Counted from the stretch's first letter, positions 10,742-21,810 are shown. The stretch is 34,654 bases of DNA from Chara braunii (GCA_003427395.1 BFEA01000469.1:616757-651410); one strand, 5' to 3'. The notes: generated by a model not told the origin, from the sequence alone. Numbers and translations are program-made.

Positions 10742-11009
10742 GTGAGTTCTCAGTCCATCATCGATCAAACTCCCTATAACAGTAAAATTCAAACGTGCCA
10801 ACTTCTGGAACTCCATAATAGCCTTGCCGTTTTTCACAAAGTTTAAGTGGTGTATGTTTCCTGCTCGGTGCCGCTGCCTCAACAAGGCTGTGTAACACAC
10901 TAGTGTTGGGAACCTGAGACTGTGATTTGCTTGTTCTGTGTTGCTTTTCAAGTCCTCTGTTGCCTGGCAATGTGTGGTATTGTCTACAATTTTAAGCATC
11001 TGATGTCGT

Positions 11010-11104
11010 TGTTTATTCTGTACATCCGTTAAAATTGGAACAATACATAGAGGATTAGCATGGCCCCTCGGTAAAGATGAGACAAATCAAGCACTGCTCC
11101 AAAA
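11010..11104 (+). pseudogene. U6 snRNA-like pseudogene
   Basis: The plus strand contains GTACATCCGTTAAAATTGGA, then ACAATACATAGAGGATTAGC, ATGGCCCC and a diverged tail. It covers most of U6 in the right order. The 5' hairpin stem is lost, the ACAGAGA box reads ACATAGA, and CTGCGCAAGGATGAC has become CTCGGTAAAGATGAG. Changes in invariant spliceosomal bases make it non-functional. It lies 0.3 kb inside ABCA intron 2, in sense. Confidence 0.75.
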
Positions 11105-11167
11105 GGACCAAAACATCCTTCCTTTCTTGCATTTTCAGGAAAAGCCAAGGATAGGCCTGTAGTAGTT

Positions 11168-11534
11168 CTAGGTTACTTGTGCTGCCCGGCTGTGCAGCCC
11201 GGGCCAGGCATCCGGGCAAGTCGCCCGGGGGTCTGACACCCGTGGTACTGGGGCATGAGAAGTGGGCTCTTTTTTTTGTTTTTGGCAGTGTCCCCCCCCN
11301 NNNNNNNNNNNNNNNNNNNNNNNNNNNNNNNNNNNNNNNNNNNNNNNNNNNNNNNNNNNNNNNNNNNNNNNNNNNNNNNNNNNNNNNNNNNNNNNNNNNN
11401 NNNNNNNNNNNNNNNNNNNNNNNNNNNNNNNNNNNNNNNNNNNNNNNNNNNNNNNNNNNNNNNNNNNNNNNNNNNNNNNNNNNNNNNNNNNNNNNNNNNN
11501 NNNNNNNNNNNNNNNNNNNNNNNNNNNNNNNNNN

Positions 11535-11572
<38 letters not shown>

Positions 11573-11648
11573 TGCGCTGCGTTGAACCCGACCTGTGGAT
11601 TGTGCCCGGCTGGGCACCCGGGCATGGATCTGGGCACAGCCACTTTAG
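11168..11648. repeat. GCCCGGG-rich block around the gap, possible hAT-like element
   Basis: The left side begins CTAGGTTACTTGTGC and is full of GCCCGGG and GGCATCCGGGC motifs; the right side after the gap has CCCGGCTGGGCACCCGGGC and ends GCCACTTTAG. The CTAGGTT start equals that of the element at 29098, and a T-run sits in the middle as in the others. However, the 8-bp flanks (TAGTAGTT and AGAGTGGG) do not match and the centre is unknown, so the element is not proven. Confidence 0.3.
11300..11534. other. Assembly gap (235 N)
   Basis: The unknown bases are flanked by a C-run on the left and a 35-base T-run on the right, a typical place for an assembly to break. Apparent open frames across it are meaningless. 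Confidence 1.
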
Positions 11649-12255
11649 AGAGTGGGACAAACACAAACAGGTAGAACACCAGGGACTGGTCTGCATTGCT
11701 GCGTACATCTAGGACTTTTCAGTCATAGCTATTCCTGGGAATGGTATAGGTCATGGGCGAAAGGCGGCAAGGTGAAAAAAAGAAGAGGTCGCTTTTGCAA
11801 TAACTCGTCTTGAAGCATGCACTAGTCGTGAGCCATAGGTCGTCACTTCGGTCGAAGGTGTGAATCAGGGGCCAAAGGCCACACCCGAGCCATGGAAAAT
11901 TGCCTGAACCAAGGCCTGCTGCTGTGGGTACCCGAAGCATGGCCTAAAACTGGGCTTCAGAGGCCCTCCGTGCAACAGTTGACCATGGAAAGTCAAAGGT
12001 CAACAGCAGCCCGGAAATTCAGGCTCACGAGTCAAAGTCAACATGGACCCAGCCCAGGCCACCGATCAGACACCACACACTTGGCTGTTTGCAGGTATCT
12101 GTCGAGAATCCAGTCCAAGTGGGAATCTGCAACTGTATAAGATCCAGGCCATTGACTGCAGGTCAATCTGGGCCATCGTAGCCGAGGGACCAGAGGCTGG
12201 TCAACGGGAGTCGACACTATGTTGACCCAGCCCCTGCTGACCGGCATTCAGTCTT

Positions 12256-12318
12256 GCACTTGCTGCTTGACGCTGGCTTGATGCTGGCTTGACGCTGACT
12301 GGACGCTGGCTCGATATT
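12256..12318. repeat. Short degenerate tandem repeat (CTTGACGCTGG)
   Basis: About five units of 10-13 bp, variants of TTGACGCTGGC, TTGATGCTGGC and TGGACGCTGGC, stand head to tail. Confidence 0.8.
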
Positions 12319-12868
12319 GGACGACGACGCGAGACTGCTATTGCTAAGCGCTGGCGCCATTCTCTGTCTTTGGCGCCAGCTCTCTTCTTGATTATGCTGA
12401 GGTGTTCTCGCCAAACTGTCTACGACATTGATGGGATATTGGCGAGGAGGAGGAGGATCAGGGCTGTGAGATTGGTCGAGTGAAGAAAGGAGACAGTACC
12501 TGTTCACGATCGTGTTGACATTGCGCTCTGCTGTTGTCTTCAGAAGGAGTCTGCATCATGTTCGCCATGTTGAGATCTGTTCGATGTCAGTGTGTGTCAG
12601 ACGAAACTGTCTGGTGACGTGGCGAGAAGGAAATGCCCGAAGGAGGAGTGGGCCAAGAGGGAGATCTATCTGCTGAAGCTGATGGTTACTCTCTTCCACC
12701 TTCTCAGTCTAATCTCGCTCTCATCACTCTCTTCTCTGGTTACTTGACATTGGGCTCTTGATTACTTGTACAATTGGAGACATTGAAACTGCACTGAGAC
12801 AGTCTGTACTTCGACATTGTTGAGATTTCCTCCTGACTGGGTTCATTGCACTTTTTCTTTGATGACAT

Positions 12869-13032
12869 TTAAACCACCAGTTCACAAAGTGGTCTTCCAA
12901 GGCTCGCGAGTTTGTCACTGCGACTTTCCATATGGTCTGCCGCTTTCGCTCCGGCCCAGGCACGAAGCCAAGTGCTCTTACCGCGTATACCGGTAAGAGC
13001 ACTGTGATGGTTCTTGTGAACTGGTGGTTTAA
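12869..13032. repeat. 19-bp perfect inverted repeat around a palindrome
   Basis: The left arm TTAAACCACCAGTTCACAA (12869-12887) is the exact reverse complement of the right arm TTGTGAACTGGTGGTTTAA (13014-13032). Near the right arm lies a perfect 12-bp hairpin, AGTGCTCTTACC / GGTAAGAGCACT (12971-13003), with a 9-nt loop. The same 18-mer recurs at 33780-33797. No 8- or 9-bp target duplication was found just outside the arms. Confidence 0.8.
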
Positions 13033-14065
13033 GGACGAAGGATTGTTGACTCAGAGGGAACTGAGTGAAGTTTTTCAGACTTTTTCTCTATGTTAGAAAA
13101 TATTTCATCTGTACCACCTCCTGCCTGATGTATTGACTTTGAGATTGAACAACAGAGCACACTATGCCCAGGTTCATTATATTGGAAATTACATCTTGTT
13201 AGGTGCGGATTAACCTGTTCACCTACCTATGTGTTTGAAGGCCTCTGCGGTCTAATCACAGCGACATAGTGGTTAGGGGCAAGCTCTACCAGCTGACCTA
13301 GTAGTAGCCCATATTTGGAGATTAGGCTCCTCACCTTATTTGTTCGGAATTACAATCTTGAAAAATTAGGACTTCGATTCCTCCTGAGTTTCAGTATGGT
13401 ATAATGGCCCCCCAAAGAGGTAAATCAGTTTTATATGATCTAGTAAAAACTGCCAATCTGTAGCATGGAGGTGATCCAGCCGCACCTTCCTCTGCAGATA
13501 TGTTGTTTTGATGTCAGTCGGGTCATTAGCCCTGCCTTTGGCATTCTCCTCAATTGATTAGTTGAAGGTCAGGATAACAACTGCGGCCATGGTCAGCTCC
13601 CAAAGTGTGCCGGGTGGTGAGTACAATGGCCAAGAACAGATTCTGTGGTTGCAATTCAGGCTTCATGGGTCTGGCTATCTTCTTTGTCTCTTGATCTTCC
13701 TACCATCGGCTTGGCCTGACTGGTGAAATTCGTGGGCCTAAAACTCTGTATGGGGTCAGGACACGAAGTGGGCGCTCGAACTCCGAAACTGCTTGCTGGA
13801 GGCAGCACCCATGTTCGTTAGTTTGTGCTAGCGATATCCCCTCACTTGTCCTTCACCAGCATGCTCTTACCCTGTCTCACAAATTCACAGTGAGCCGAAT
13901 GTCCAGAGTGATGTTGTCGAGTACTCGTTTTTTACGTTATGAAAAGTACTCTCTGCTGGTAAGTTGATGGAATTTCGATCAGCAGCCACATGATTGCTGA
14001 TGTGCTGTTCTTGCGCTGGAATTGGAACCTTGTGGGTGGGTGTCATTTGCTGGGCAATGAGACAG

Positions 14066-14273
14066 GGTCCTTCTTTGGATCTCAGCATGGAGATGTACAC
14101 TGGGCTTGGTTGTAAAACAACTTTCACAGAAGTGCCATCCGTGCGATTAGGAAGCCGCTGGCCTGGATTTCTTGGAGCGAAGTACTTGAAGCTGACTGTG
14201 GCCTCACATGTCAATGACAGCGTATCAATGAGCCATGAGCTGCTGTCCACGCTGGGGGAGACTCCTAGATATG
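14066..14273 (+). CDS. ABCA-type transporter, candidate extracellular-loop exon
   Basis: The open frame ends TLGETPRY plus one base before a GTGAGA donor, that is in phase 1. The next exon at 16026 begins with two bases completing a codon (GAT, Asp), so the junction is in frame without any adjustment. The acceptor chosen, GAGACAG at 14065, is in phase 0 as needed after the exon at 10661, but its pyrimidine tract is poor and other AGs (around 14089 and 14130) exist. The frame contains GPSLDLSMEMYTGLG, WPGFLGAKYLKLTVASHV and an NDS sequon. It resembles no conserved ABCA motif, as expected for the variable first extracellular loop. An open frame on the other strand (13885-14250) is a competitor. 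Confidence 0.4.
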
Positions 14274-14479
14274 GTGAGATGAAAACTTATGAATGACTTC
14301 AGAAGTTGAGAATGGATGATTTTAACTACAGCTGTTCATTGGCAGCTATATCTTCTACCCTATAGCATTCAAGCACTTGTTTCTGTTCTATGTAGTCATG
14401 CAAGGTTGGGAAGGGCTTGCAGCTTGGTGCTCTTAAGCCACCAGTACATGGGCACCTGGGCCGCGGGTCTGACACCTAA

Positions 14480-14530
14480 AATTCTGGAGTCGCGAAACGA
14501 AAACGGGGCCGCCGATTGAATTTATCAACG
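14480..14530 (+). repeat. Dispersed repeat, copy 1 (inverted relative to 21812)
   Basis: GCGAAACGAAAACGGGGCCG, then CCGATTGAATTTATCAACG. The reverse complement of 21830-21885 reads GAAACGAAACGGCGGCCACC, then GATTAAATTTATCAACGG. It is a short dispersed family, perhaps the end of an unclassified element. Confidence 0.6.
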
Positions 14531-14614
14531 ACGGACCCAGTGTTTGACGTTTCGGCCTTTTTTCTTGTGGCGGTAAGTTTCGGACTGCAAGGTTGGGGCC
14601 GTGCTCTTGTGGTT

Positions 14615-15105
14615 TAACCCTTACCCTGTGGCATTCGAGCACTGGTTTCTGTTCAAGGGACTCTTTGCGAGGTCGAGAAGGGTCAGTGTGTGCAGCCAAC
14701 ACAGTTATTCTATAGTTCCACAGTGTGTCCTGCCTGTCATTACCAGCCCTGTCTTTGTTGTTATGTATGGTGTGCGTTGACTGAAATAGAATAGGAATGG
14801 CGGTGGGCGAGGTGGCGATCCACAGTTTAAGTAATCAGGCCTCTGGAGGACCACAGCAATAGATTGATCAGATGCTTCATGCCTGCTCGCTCCGGCCAGA
14901 CCTTTCTGCTCTTCATGCATAATTTGTTTCCAAAGCGTACGAAAGCGGTAGATGTCGATGCAGCCAATGACTGCTTAGATGTACTCTCGGTGAGGCGGAG
15001 TAGGGCCAGTGTGTGCAGCCAATAGAGTAATTTAAGAGTTCCACAATGTGTCCTGCCTTTCATTACCGGCCCTGTTGTTATTTATCTTTGGCGGGCGACA
15101 TGCAT
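14615..15105. repeat. Diverged duplication, about 325-bp period
   Basis: GTGTGCAGCCAA, a GAGTTCCACA.TGTGTCCTGCC block and TCATTACC.GCCCTGT occur at about 14686-14785 and again at about 15011-15100. A related CATTC.AGCACT..TTTCTGTTC piece occurs at 14365-14400 and 14631-14656. Confidence 0.75.
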
Positions 15106-15892
15106 CCTAAACCTCCCAATGCCGTAGTCATAACTGTGGAGGGCGTCAAGTGAGGTATTCTGTGCCAGGTTTTTAGGTTGGCAGACAGGCTATGTATGTG
15201 ACATTGTGTCTGCTGGACTGGGTAAGTGTGATGAAATAACATCCTTCAGCAAGTTCACTTAATTGAAGTGCACGAAGCAGTTGTGGTTCTTGCATTCGGA
15301 ACTGCTGTCACATTTCCTCCCCTGATTAGGTGTTGTATGACACAGTGCATTGTAGTCCAAGCTCTGCATGTCTGAATGCAGATGTAGGATTGGTGAAAAG
15401 TCTGGTCAAAACGGTTTGCCGTATGATGTTGTGCACATTAGCTTCAAATGCACTCACTGTCTACCGACAGAGAACCAGATAGGCCCTTTAGGAAAAAAAG
15501 AGAGAGGCAAAGATTAGACACAATTTTCAGTCTTTCAGACTCTTTTGCCAAAAGACACAAGGCTGCATGGAAAAAAAAAGACCATGGCGAAGATGCCACA
15601 CTGTTGGGATGTGTGATGGACTAAAAACCTCGTGTTTTGCAGATTGGATGACGTGGTGGACTTACTGGAGAATCTGTGGAGATTGAGGGGGAGGGTCCCA
15701 AATAAAGTCGCCCTAGCCTGCAAGGGCTGGAAGATTAGCACTTTTGTTCATTGGTCGTCCTTGTGGAAACATTTGGTTATTTGATTTTGCTGCTTGCTAA
15801 CTTTATCCGCTTGTCGTCCACTGGCTATGATTGTCCACTGTAGCACAGAACCGACTATGTCTGTCTGCCCTCTAAAGGATAAGACCAAAGCC

Positions 15893-16066
15893 TGATAAGT
15901 GACCCATAACTCTTTTCCTTGCTAATGTCTTATATTAGATGCACCACAGAGTTACAACCCTAAAAAATTGGACAAAGGCGGATGAGTAACTACTAACTAC
16001 TTTCCTTGCTAATGTCTTGTATCAGATGCATTGATTTACAATGACACACAGCTGCAGAAATACAAC
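15893..16066 (+). repeat. Duplicated 3' splice-site region
   Basis: TTTCCTTGCTAATGTCTTRT followed by AT(T/C)AG|ATGCA occurs at 15916-15943 and again at 16001-16030, and downstream both copies keep GTTACAACCCT / AATACAACCTT. The upstream copy is a degraded duplicate of intron end plus exon start. The real copy has a textbook branch-point string, TACTAAC (15989-15997), ahead of the acceptor. Confidence 0.75.
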
Positions 16067-16307
16067 CTTTCAGCGATTCTTGACTTCGATATCGACCGAT
16101 ATGGACCGTTTCTGAACCAGCTTCTCCACGTGGACGCTTTTACCAAAGATAAGAGTAAAATGCAACACAAAGTGCGTCGTGATCGCAAGAGCGTGACAGG
16201 GAAGAACGGATATGGGATGGTGGTCCCCCTGACCATCATGCACAACACATCGAGCGATCATGCTTTACCAGCGATGCTGACTGAGTTGGCACAAGCACAA
16301 ATACGTG
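16026..16307 (+). CDS. ABCA-type transporter exon with extracellular loop and HALP motif
   Basis: The exon lies between TGTATCAG (with a TACTAAC branch point about 30 bases upstream) and a strong GTAAGT donor, with phase 1 at both ends, and codes for 93 full codons. It begins ALIYNDTQLQKYNLSAI and near its end reads VPLTIMHNTSSDHALPAML followed by AQAQIR. The pattern N-x-T..HALP..L......A..R is the conserved end of the first extracellular domain of ABCA proteins (N-T-..-HALP..LN.L.NA.LR). Two sequons (NDT, NTS) fit a luminal or outer position. The middle (LLHVDAFTKDKSKMQHKVRR) is basic and not recognised. The next exon completes the codon as Ala and continues LRNDSK, as in the family. Together with 22481 and 33304 this is the most secure part of the gene. 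Confidence 0.75.
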
Positions 16308-17207
16308 GTAAGTAGATTCAGTGGATGTGTGACTGGGGTTCTCTTCTCTCTTTCGCAAATTTCTGCCTGTCATCGTCAGCAACGATATGTGTAACTCGTG
16401 CATATCTGTTTTCCTCCCCTTCTTGGGGCTCCTGAAGTAATACGCCTTTCCCTTGCCCTGTAGTGTTCACTTGCAACGGACCTTGCTGCTGTTGAGACAA
16501 CCAGCTGTATACCATGCACTACTGTCTTCACCCAAAAATAACGCCCTGGTGTCAAATTTAACTTACCGTACAAAAGTCAGATTCTTTTTTTAATTCATCT
16601 TTCATTTTTTAATATACCCCCGCTTAGAATATAACATTCAGCCATTGTATTCGAATAGAACGCCGGGGTGTTGTATTCAAATTTGGTGTTGGTAGAATGG
16701 GGGAAGCGGGCTGTACATGAGGTTTAAAGGGGGTCTAAAGGGGTGCACATGAGGTTTAAAGGGGTGTGCTTTGGTTTGGTTTTTCTATTTTGTTGTTTCT
16801 ATTTCAACCCTTGAATTAATAAGGGATTCTGGAGTGACCCTTAGCCAAAAGTTGTTTGCATTGCAATTCTACACAACACCCCTGCGTTGTCTTTGGGTGA
16901 TAGGATGTGTAGATTGTGTAGTCATGCAGCTTCTTTATTGTGCAAATAAACGGAGGTATGGAAAGTAGCATATGTGCAACGAATCCTTGCTTCATTTTCC
17001 AAAGGGGGAGTTCCATTCAGAGTCTTTCAGACCCTTCAGGAAAGTTGCTGAAGGCCATGATTGCAATTGTCTCAGGACTTCTGGGATGGCAAGAACACCT
17101 TTTGCGGTTTTCCATAAACAGTGGCCAACTTTACCGGTTGTCCCTTTGGTACACACGGTCTAAATAAAACTTGGCACCAACTGCACGATCAGTAATTTGA
17201 AGGACTC

Positions 17208-17755
17208 CAGGGTTGCATCCCTGCCGACCCCGACCGCCGACCCCGACCGCGGACTCCGACCGCCGACCCCGACCGCCGACAGTATTGCAGCCGGCCAGTA
17301 GGGCCGGCCGGTCGGCGGTCTGCCGACCAGTCAGAAAACAACCATCCACTGATTTTTTTTCAAATCTGAGTTGGGGGCTGTACAGCGCTTGCTGAGTACA
17401 GCCCAAATCCGCTGAGAAACTTTTGGGGATCGGGGGGGGTATGAGGGGGTTGGGGTTGGAGTAAAGGAGGGGTATTGTGGGATATAGAGGTGATATAAGG
17501 GGTATTGGGGGTGGTAATGAGGGTGTTTTGCGCTTTGGGGGTGTTGGAGGGGTGTTTGGGTGTATTGGGGGCCACTATGGGGGTGGTGGTGGTGTTATTA
17601 GGGGTTGTGGACCCCGCAAAAAAAATATATATATATATTTTTTTTTTTTTTGCGGGGTGCCAACGACCCCCGACTGGTAGGTGCAGACCAGCCTATCGGT
17701 CGGCGGGTCGGCAGCCGACCAGTCAAGGGCCGCCGACCGTGGGGGTGCAACCTTG
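17208..17755. mobile_element. hAT-like non-autonomous element (548 bp) with 8-bp target duplication
   Basis: The left terminus CAGGGTTGCATCC and the right terminus, read backwards, CAAGGTTGCACCC are near-perfect inverted repeats. AAGGACTC stands directly on both sides (17200-17207 and 17756-17763). Terminal CA.GG and an 8-bp duplication are hallmarks of the hAT superfamily. Subterminal regions are tandem CCGACC/CGGTCGG motifs on both sides. The centre has G-rich GGGGGT units and an A-run/(TA)n/T-run joint (17620-17651). No transposase is encoded, so mobility would depend on a source element elsewhere. Confidence 0.85.
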
Positions 17756-18237
17756 AAGGACTCTGTAAATCTTTTCAAATAATGTTGGACTTTCAAGTGT
17801 CTCAGTGTGTCTGTGAAGGTGCTTAAAGGGGTGTGCGCAAGGAGCCATCCAACGAGAACACACAATTTTAATATGCAAAAGCTGATAGAAGACCGAGCAT
17901 GAGTGAGCGGAGTTGAGGGCAGAATTACAAAAGCTGAGAGTACGCCAATTAAGAACACACTGAACACAGAAGCCTTTTGAAAAAAGTCCCTTGGAAAAGG
18001 AAGCCCCCTTCTCTCCTCTGATAATCAATACAACAACAATGTAGTAGCCCTGCTGTGATGTGTCCGTGTATACTACTCTCCACTCCATCAAGACAGACTA
18101 GCCCATGGTATCCCCCGCATACAAAAAAAATAAAATAAAATTTGGACGTGCGTGCACTATCTTCCAAGTGCACCTTTGGTCTGCCGTTACAGGTCATTGA
18201 GGGGGAAGGAGAGAGAGGTGCATGTGGGGCAAACAGC

Positions 18238-18238
18238 G

Positions 18239-18326
<88 letters not shown>
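18238..18326. repeat. (GA)n microsatellite
   Basis: An almost pure GA run of about 44 units, with one GCGAGC start. Confidence 0.95.
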
Positions 18327-18327
<1 letters not shown>

Positions 18328-19469
18328 AACACGAGGTGGCTTTGGGGGGGTTGCAGATCTATACCGCAGGGGGCTGATGTGGGGTAACAAGGCCATCGGG
18401 GTGGTTTCTGCCATTTTAGAATCACAGGCTCATACTGGCTGTGGGGCTAGACCCTGCCTTTTGTAACAGGGGGGAAAAGAAGAAAAACGGCCGTGAAAAG
18501 GGGTTGTATGCGCGTTGCACGTGCCAGCATAGCGCAGCACAATAGCCCACTGCACTGCGTATGAGTACACCTTGTACAAAGGGATGCACAACACTAGCCT
18601 ACTACATCTCACCCTCCCTTGTTCCGCAAGCCTCTTGCAAGATGAAGCTGAAGAGTTTGCTCACACATATGCTATTATGCTCCTCTGCCAACAGCAGGTA
18701 AGCACCACCAGTTCCCACTGTCTTCCTCGTCTTCCCTTGTCACCCCACAGCTCACCACCCAGCTCCCTGCTCAGCGCTGCCCATCTATGGCAGGTACGGG
18801 CCTCACAGCCACGACCGTTGCTTCCTCTCTCCCGGGCACTATCTGGTCGCAGCACGCTCTGGCAGCACTGCTGCATTGAAGGTAGTGCCTGAATGTGTTC
18901 CCAGCGGCATTCCTCCTCCTCGTCTCTTCTGGAGGCTGCAGTCTGGGCCCTAGTAGGCAGTCCAGACTGCCTAGGATCTGCGTCCGGGTCCCAGGCTCTG
19001 AAACTAACTTGAGGTTGGGCCTACCTGTTAGTTATGGAGCCTGGGGCCTGTCTCAGGTTCAGTACCCTTTGGCTCAGCCATCACCTGGGCTGGCCGCCTT
19101 TTCTCTTGCTGTGCCCTTGTTTAGGGCCCAACGACATTCTGCACAGGCGGTCTTTTTAGGGGCCGTCAAAGGCATGGGGCCTCACATGTGATGATGTGAG
19201 ATGATTTAATGTTTTGTGTTTCTTTTTGTTTTGTTTTGTTTTTCCCTTTTTATGTTTTTTTAAATACAGCTGCCTTCTCCTCATATGGGGGACAGTTATA
19301 ATTTCTACCCTATTATCTTCTGTCAATGTGTCTCACACTAGCTACCCATGTCTATGCCCTACCCTCAATCCTACGGAAAGACCTAGAATAATCAATTAAG
19401 CTGGAATCTCAAGCAGCGTAGCCGAATATCTCCGCTGGTAAAGCCGAAGCGTAACACAGGAGGCCGTGG

Positions 19470-19550
19470 GGGATTGAATGGACGACGTGGGGAATCGAAC
19501 CCACGACCTCCTGAATACCATTCTGTGCTCAAACCAACTGAAGATTTCAT
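19470..19550 (-). repeat. tRNA-derived SINE-like fragment
   Basis: The minus strand reads TCTTCAGTTGGTTTGAGCAC (A-box-like, TRGCTCAGTTGGT..GAGC), then AGGAGGTCGTGGGTTCGATT and CCCCACG. GGTTCGATTCC is a perfect Pol III B box. The anticodon arm is shortened and the acceptor stem does not close, so it is not a working tRNA. Directly after it comes GTCGTCCATTCAATCCCCCA, a partial inverted echo of the same region. A tRNA-headed SINE is the likely origin. Confidence 0.6.
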
Positions 19551-20390
19551 AACAAAATTGGGGGTGAACCTCAGCTGGAAGCTGTTTAATTTGCAATTCT
19601 GCATAACATAGTTGTTTTTCAGGTTTTATTTTGGCGCGGGGGCTGTCTGGGATCTTGACCAGGAACTTGCCTGGACCTGGCCCATACGGGCCACCTGGGC
19701 CAGACATAGGCAACCTGGGCGGCTTGATGCTCAGATCTTCCTTGTTTGCCCTTGCTCCCTACCGTCTACATTTGTTTCCTAACAATGGATGCATATCTGC
19801 AACAAAGCACATGCAACACACCCTTCTTTTATAGCAAACAGATGTGCCGGTGCTTGATGCTCAACCACACACAATGTGGCCAAGTATGCACTGTGTATCT
19901 GGGGGGCATTGTTGTTGCTTTCCCATCTTGTTCATCGTCTGTCTTATCATGGAGTATCGACAATATCTTTGAGTTTCCCATCCACATCGCCAGTGCGTAA
20001 TGTGCAAATGGCTCTTTTTTTCCAAACAAAAGGGTTGGATCCATTTTATTCTCGGGATAATCTTTTCGATCCCTTTTCCACCGCCAAGTTGTCAAATAGT
20101 GTCTGAATGCTGGGGCGTTGGTGTTCAAGCACTTTTCTCTGCGTTCTATGTGGGTCTGCTGTACTTTGTATAGTTCTGTGTTATTGCTGCTATGGCTCTG
20201 CCTGGCTGATGGACTTGGTGGTGCCAATTTGTAAGCGTCCTTCAGTACGCTCATCTGCAGCTCAACCTCACATAAGGTGGAAAACCCCAAGTGCTGGGCT
20301 GTAAAACAGTTTACTGCTGGACCAGCTTTGATGGTGTTTTCACCAACATTGTGCACCTGGAATGTGCGAACATCTCCTTGTTGGTGGGTG

Positions 20391-20450
20391 ATTAAAAATA
20401 ATAATAATATTATAATAATAAAAAATAAAAATAAAAAAACTTAAAAAAAG
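20391..20450. repeat. A+T simple sequence (AATAAT/AAAATA)
   Basis: About 60 bases of almost only A and T. It could be the decayed tail of a retro-copy. Confidence 0.85.
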
Positions 20451-21810
20451 AGCTCTTTAGTATGTGTTTGTGTTCACCTGTAGTCATTTTGCATTAGACA
20501 TTGCTGGATTTGTGATATCATCTCTGGTGCGACTGGCAAAATTGGTGGTGCATACCTAGCATCAACAGGCTCATTTGTAGGCCTACCTTAGATAAGGTGG
20601 GCACCCCTCACTGCTCAGCTATAGAGGAGCTGGTTCTGAGAAACAGGCATGGGTTGAGCGGACCAAGAAGCTCTAGCAATACAAAGGACATTCAGGCAGC
20701 CGAGTGGCTGAGAGTAGCAAGTAACAGTGAACTTCATTGCAGGGGTCGAGCAGTGGTATATCCTTCTCCCAAAAAGCAAGCACTCAATGCCCGCTGACTC
20801 AGGGTCTTTCAACTATAATGGAAGGAAATGTAAGAGTGAGTTGCCTTGTAAGGGATGCTGGACCCGGTTTCAGGCCATTATCACTTTGATAGGGTTGGGG
20901 GGGAGCTTTAAGCATACAATGATGAAAGAGATGAAAGAGGGATCTTTTTTTGTCAAAAAAGAGGTGTGCCTGTATGGTAAAGTCATGCAGGTGTAAACAG
21001 ATCATGAGTTGATGGATATGATAAAAGAAGGACCCTTTTCCGCAGAATGCAGTTGCACAGAGTGAAGGTCATTCACATCGAACACCTCAGGGTCAGATCA
21101 TGCTCAGAGCATTATGTGCTAAACTTCACGCGAACTTGGTATGGTTCCCTTTCCAGGTTCACAGTACTGTTGCACCCAGTTCCAGGAGTACTTTTTTGTT
21201 CCTTTAGTAGGCTTAGCATTTCCTGCTATTGCTATGGCTTTTATTTTTGTTCAGATTGAAAAAGAAGAGATTGTTTAATTTATGTATTTTCACTTGAGTG
21301 TACATAAATAGATTGTAAATCAAATAGTGAGTAAGATTTAACTAATCTATATGTGGTATTCATTCTTGTTTGACTCGAAACTAGTTTCTTCTTTTTTACC
21401 GCATTGCCTACGTAATTGCCTTGTGGGAACGGACCTTTACTTGGACAACAGTTGTATATGATCGATTTGTCGCAGGGGATCGGATGATTTCCGTTTGCGG
21501 ACTCATTTTCATATGTTCTGCACAGGTTGTGCTTTAATTAAGAAGATCTTCACTCCTTAACTACTAGGGAGTGTGTAGTGGTGGGCTTCTGTATTTTTGT
21601 ATGCATTTTACCGGCAAGCTCATTCATTTATGAAAAAAACTTTTCTAGATGTTGTGTTGTTGGGTTTCCTGCTCCAGTGGCCCCTCAAAGGTAGGAGAGT
21701 GGCAGCAGGTGTGGAATAAACAAACCGATAAGCAGTTACCTTAAACCGCCGCTACCTTTCACAGTGTTGGGAAAAGTGGAAATGTAACGTACAGGTCCTA
21801 CACTGCATTC

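Larger units (their letters stand above)
10742..14065 (+). other. ABCA intron 2 (about 3.3 kb)
   Basis: This intron begins with GTGAGT. It holds a U6-like copy, a GC-rich block split by the sequence gap, a short tandem repeat and a palindromic inverted-repeat structure. From 13033 to 14065 no gene or repeat is evident. Another small exon could hide here or in the gap. Confidence 0.4.
14274..16025 (+). other. ABCA intron 3 (about 1.75 kb)
   Basis: This intron runs from GTGAGA to TGTATCAG. It holds partial tandem duplications (14390-15100), one copy of a dispersed repeat (14480-14530) and a duplicated 3' splice region (15893-16025). No separate gene is evident. Confidence 0.4.

Noticed and set aside
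10094-10846. 250-residue open frame covering the second ABCA exon
   Set aside because: The upstream 190 codons show no domain and include GC-rich, low-information stretches; only the 27 codons from 10661 carry the helix motif. I kept only that exon, although the left border could be further upstream.
11055-11712. Open frames across the unknown bases
   Set aside because: They consist mostly of the gap and the adjacent homopolymers.
13885-14250. 121-residue open frame on the minus strand
   Set aside because: It overlaps the candidate third ABCA exon antisense and resembles no family I know. The plus strand has a good donor and an in-frame join to the next exon, so I prefer it, with modest confidence.
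15644-15780. Frame beginning LDDVVDLLENLWRL after a TTTTGCAG acceptor
   Set aside because: It looks exon-like, but the phase does not fit between 14273 and 16026, and no donor ends it in frame.
18572-18700. Possible exon DEAEEFAHTYAIMLL..QQQ before GTAAGC
   Set aside because: It lies in intron 4, where the flanking exons already join in frame, and it has no family match.
19625-19715. hAT-like element starting CATAGTTG at 19606
   Set aside because: The left terminus looks right, but no matching right end or 8-bp duplication was found.
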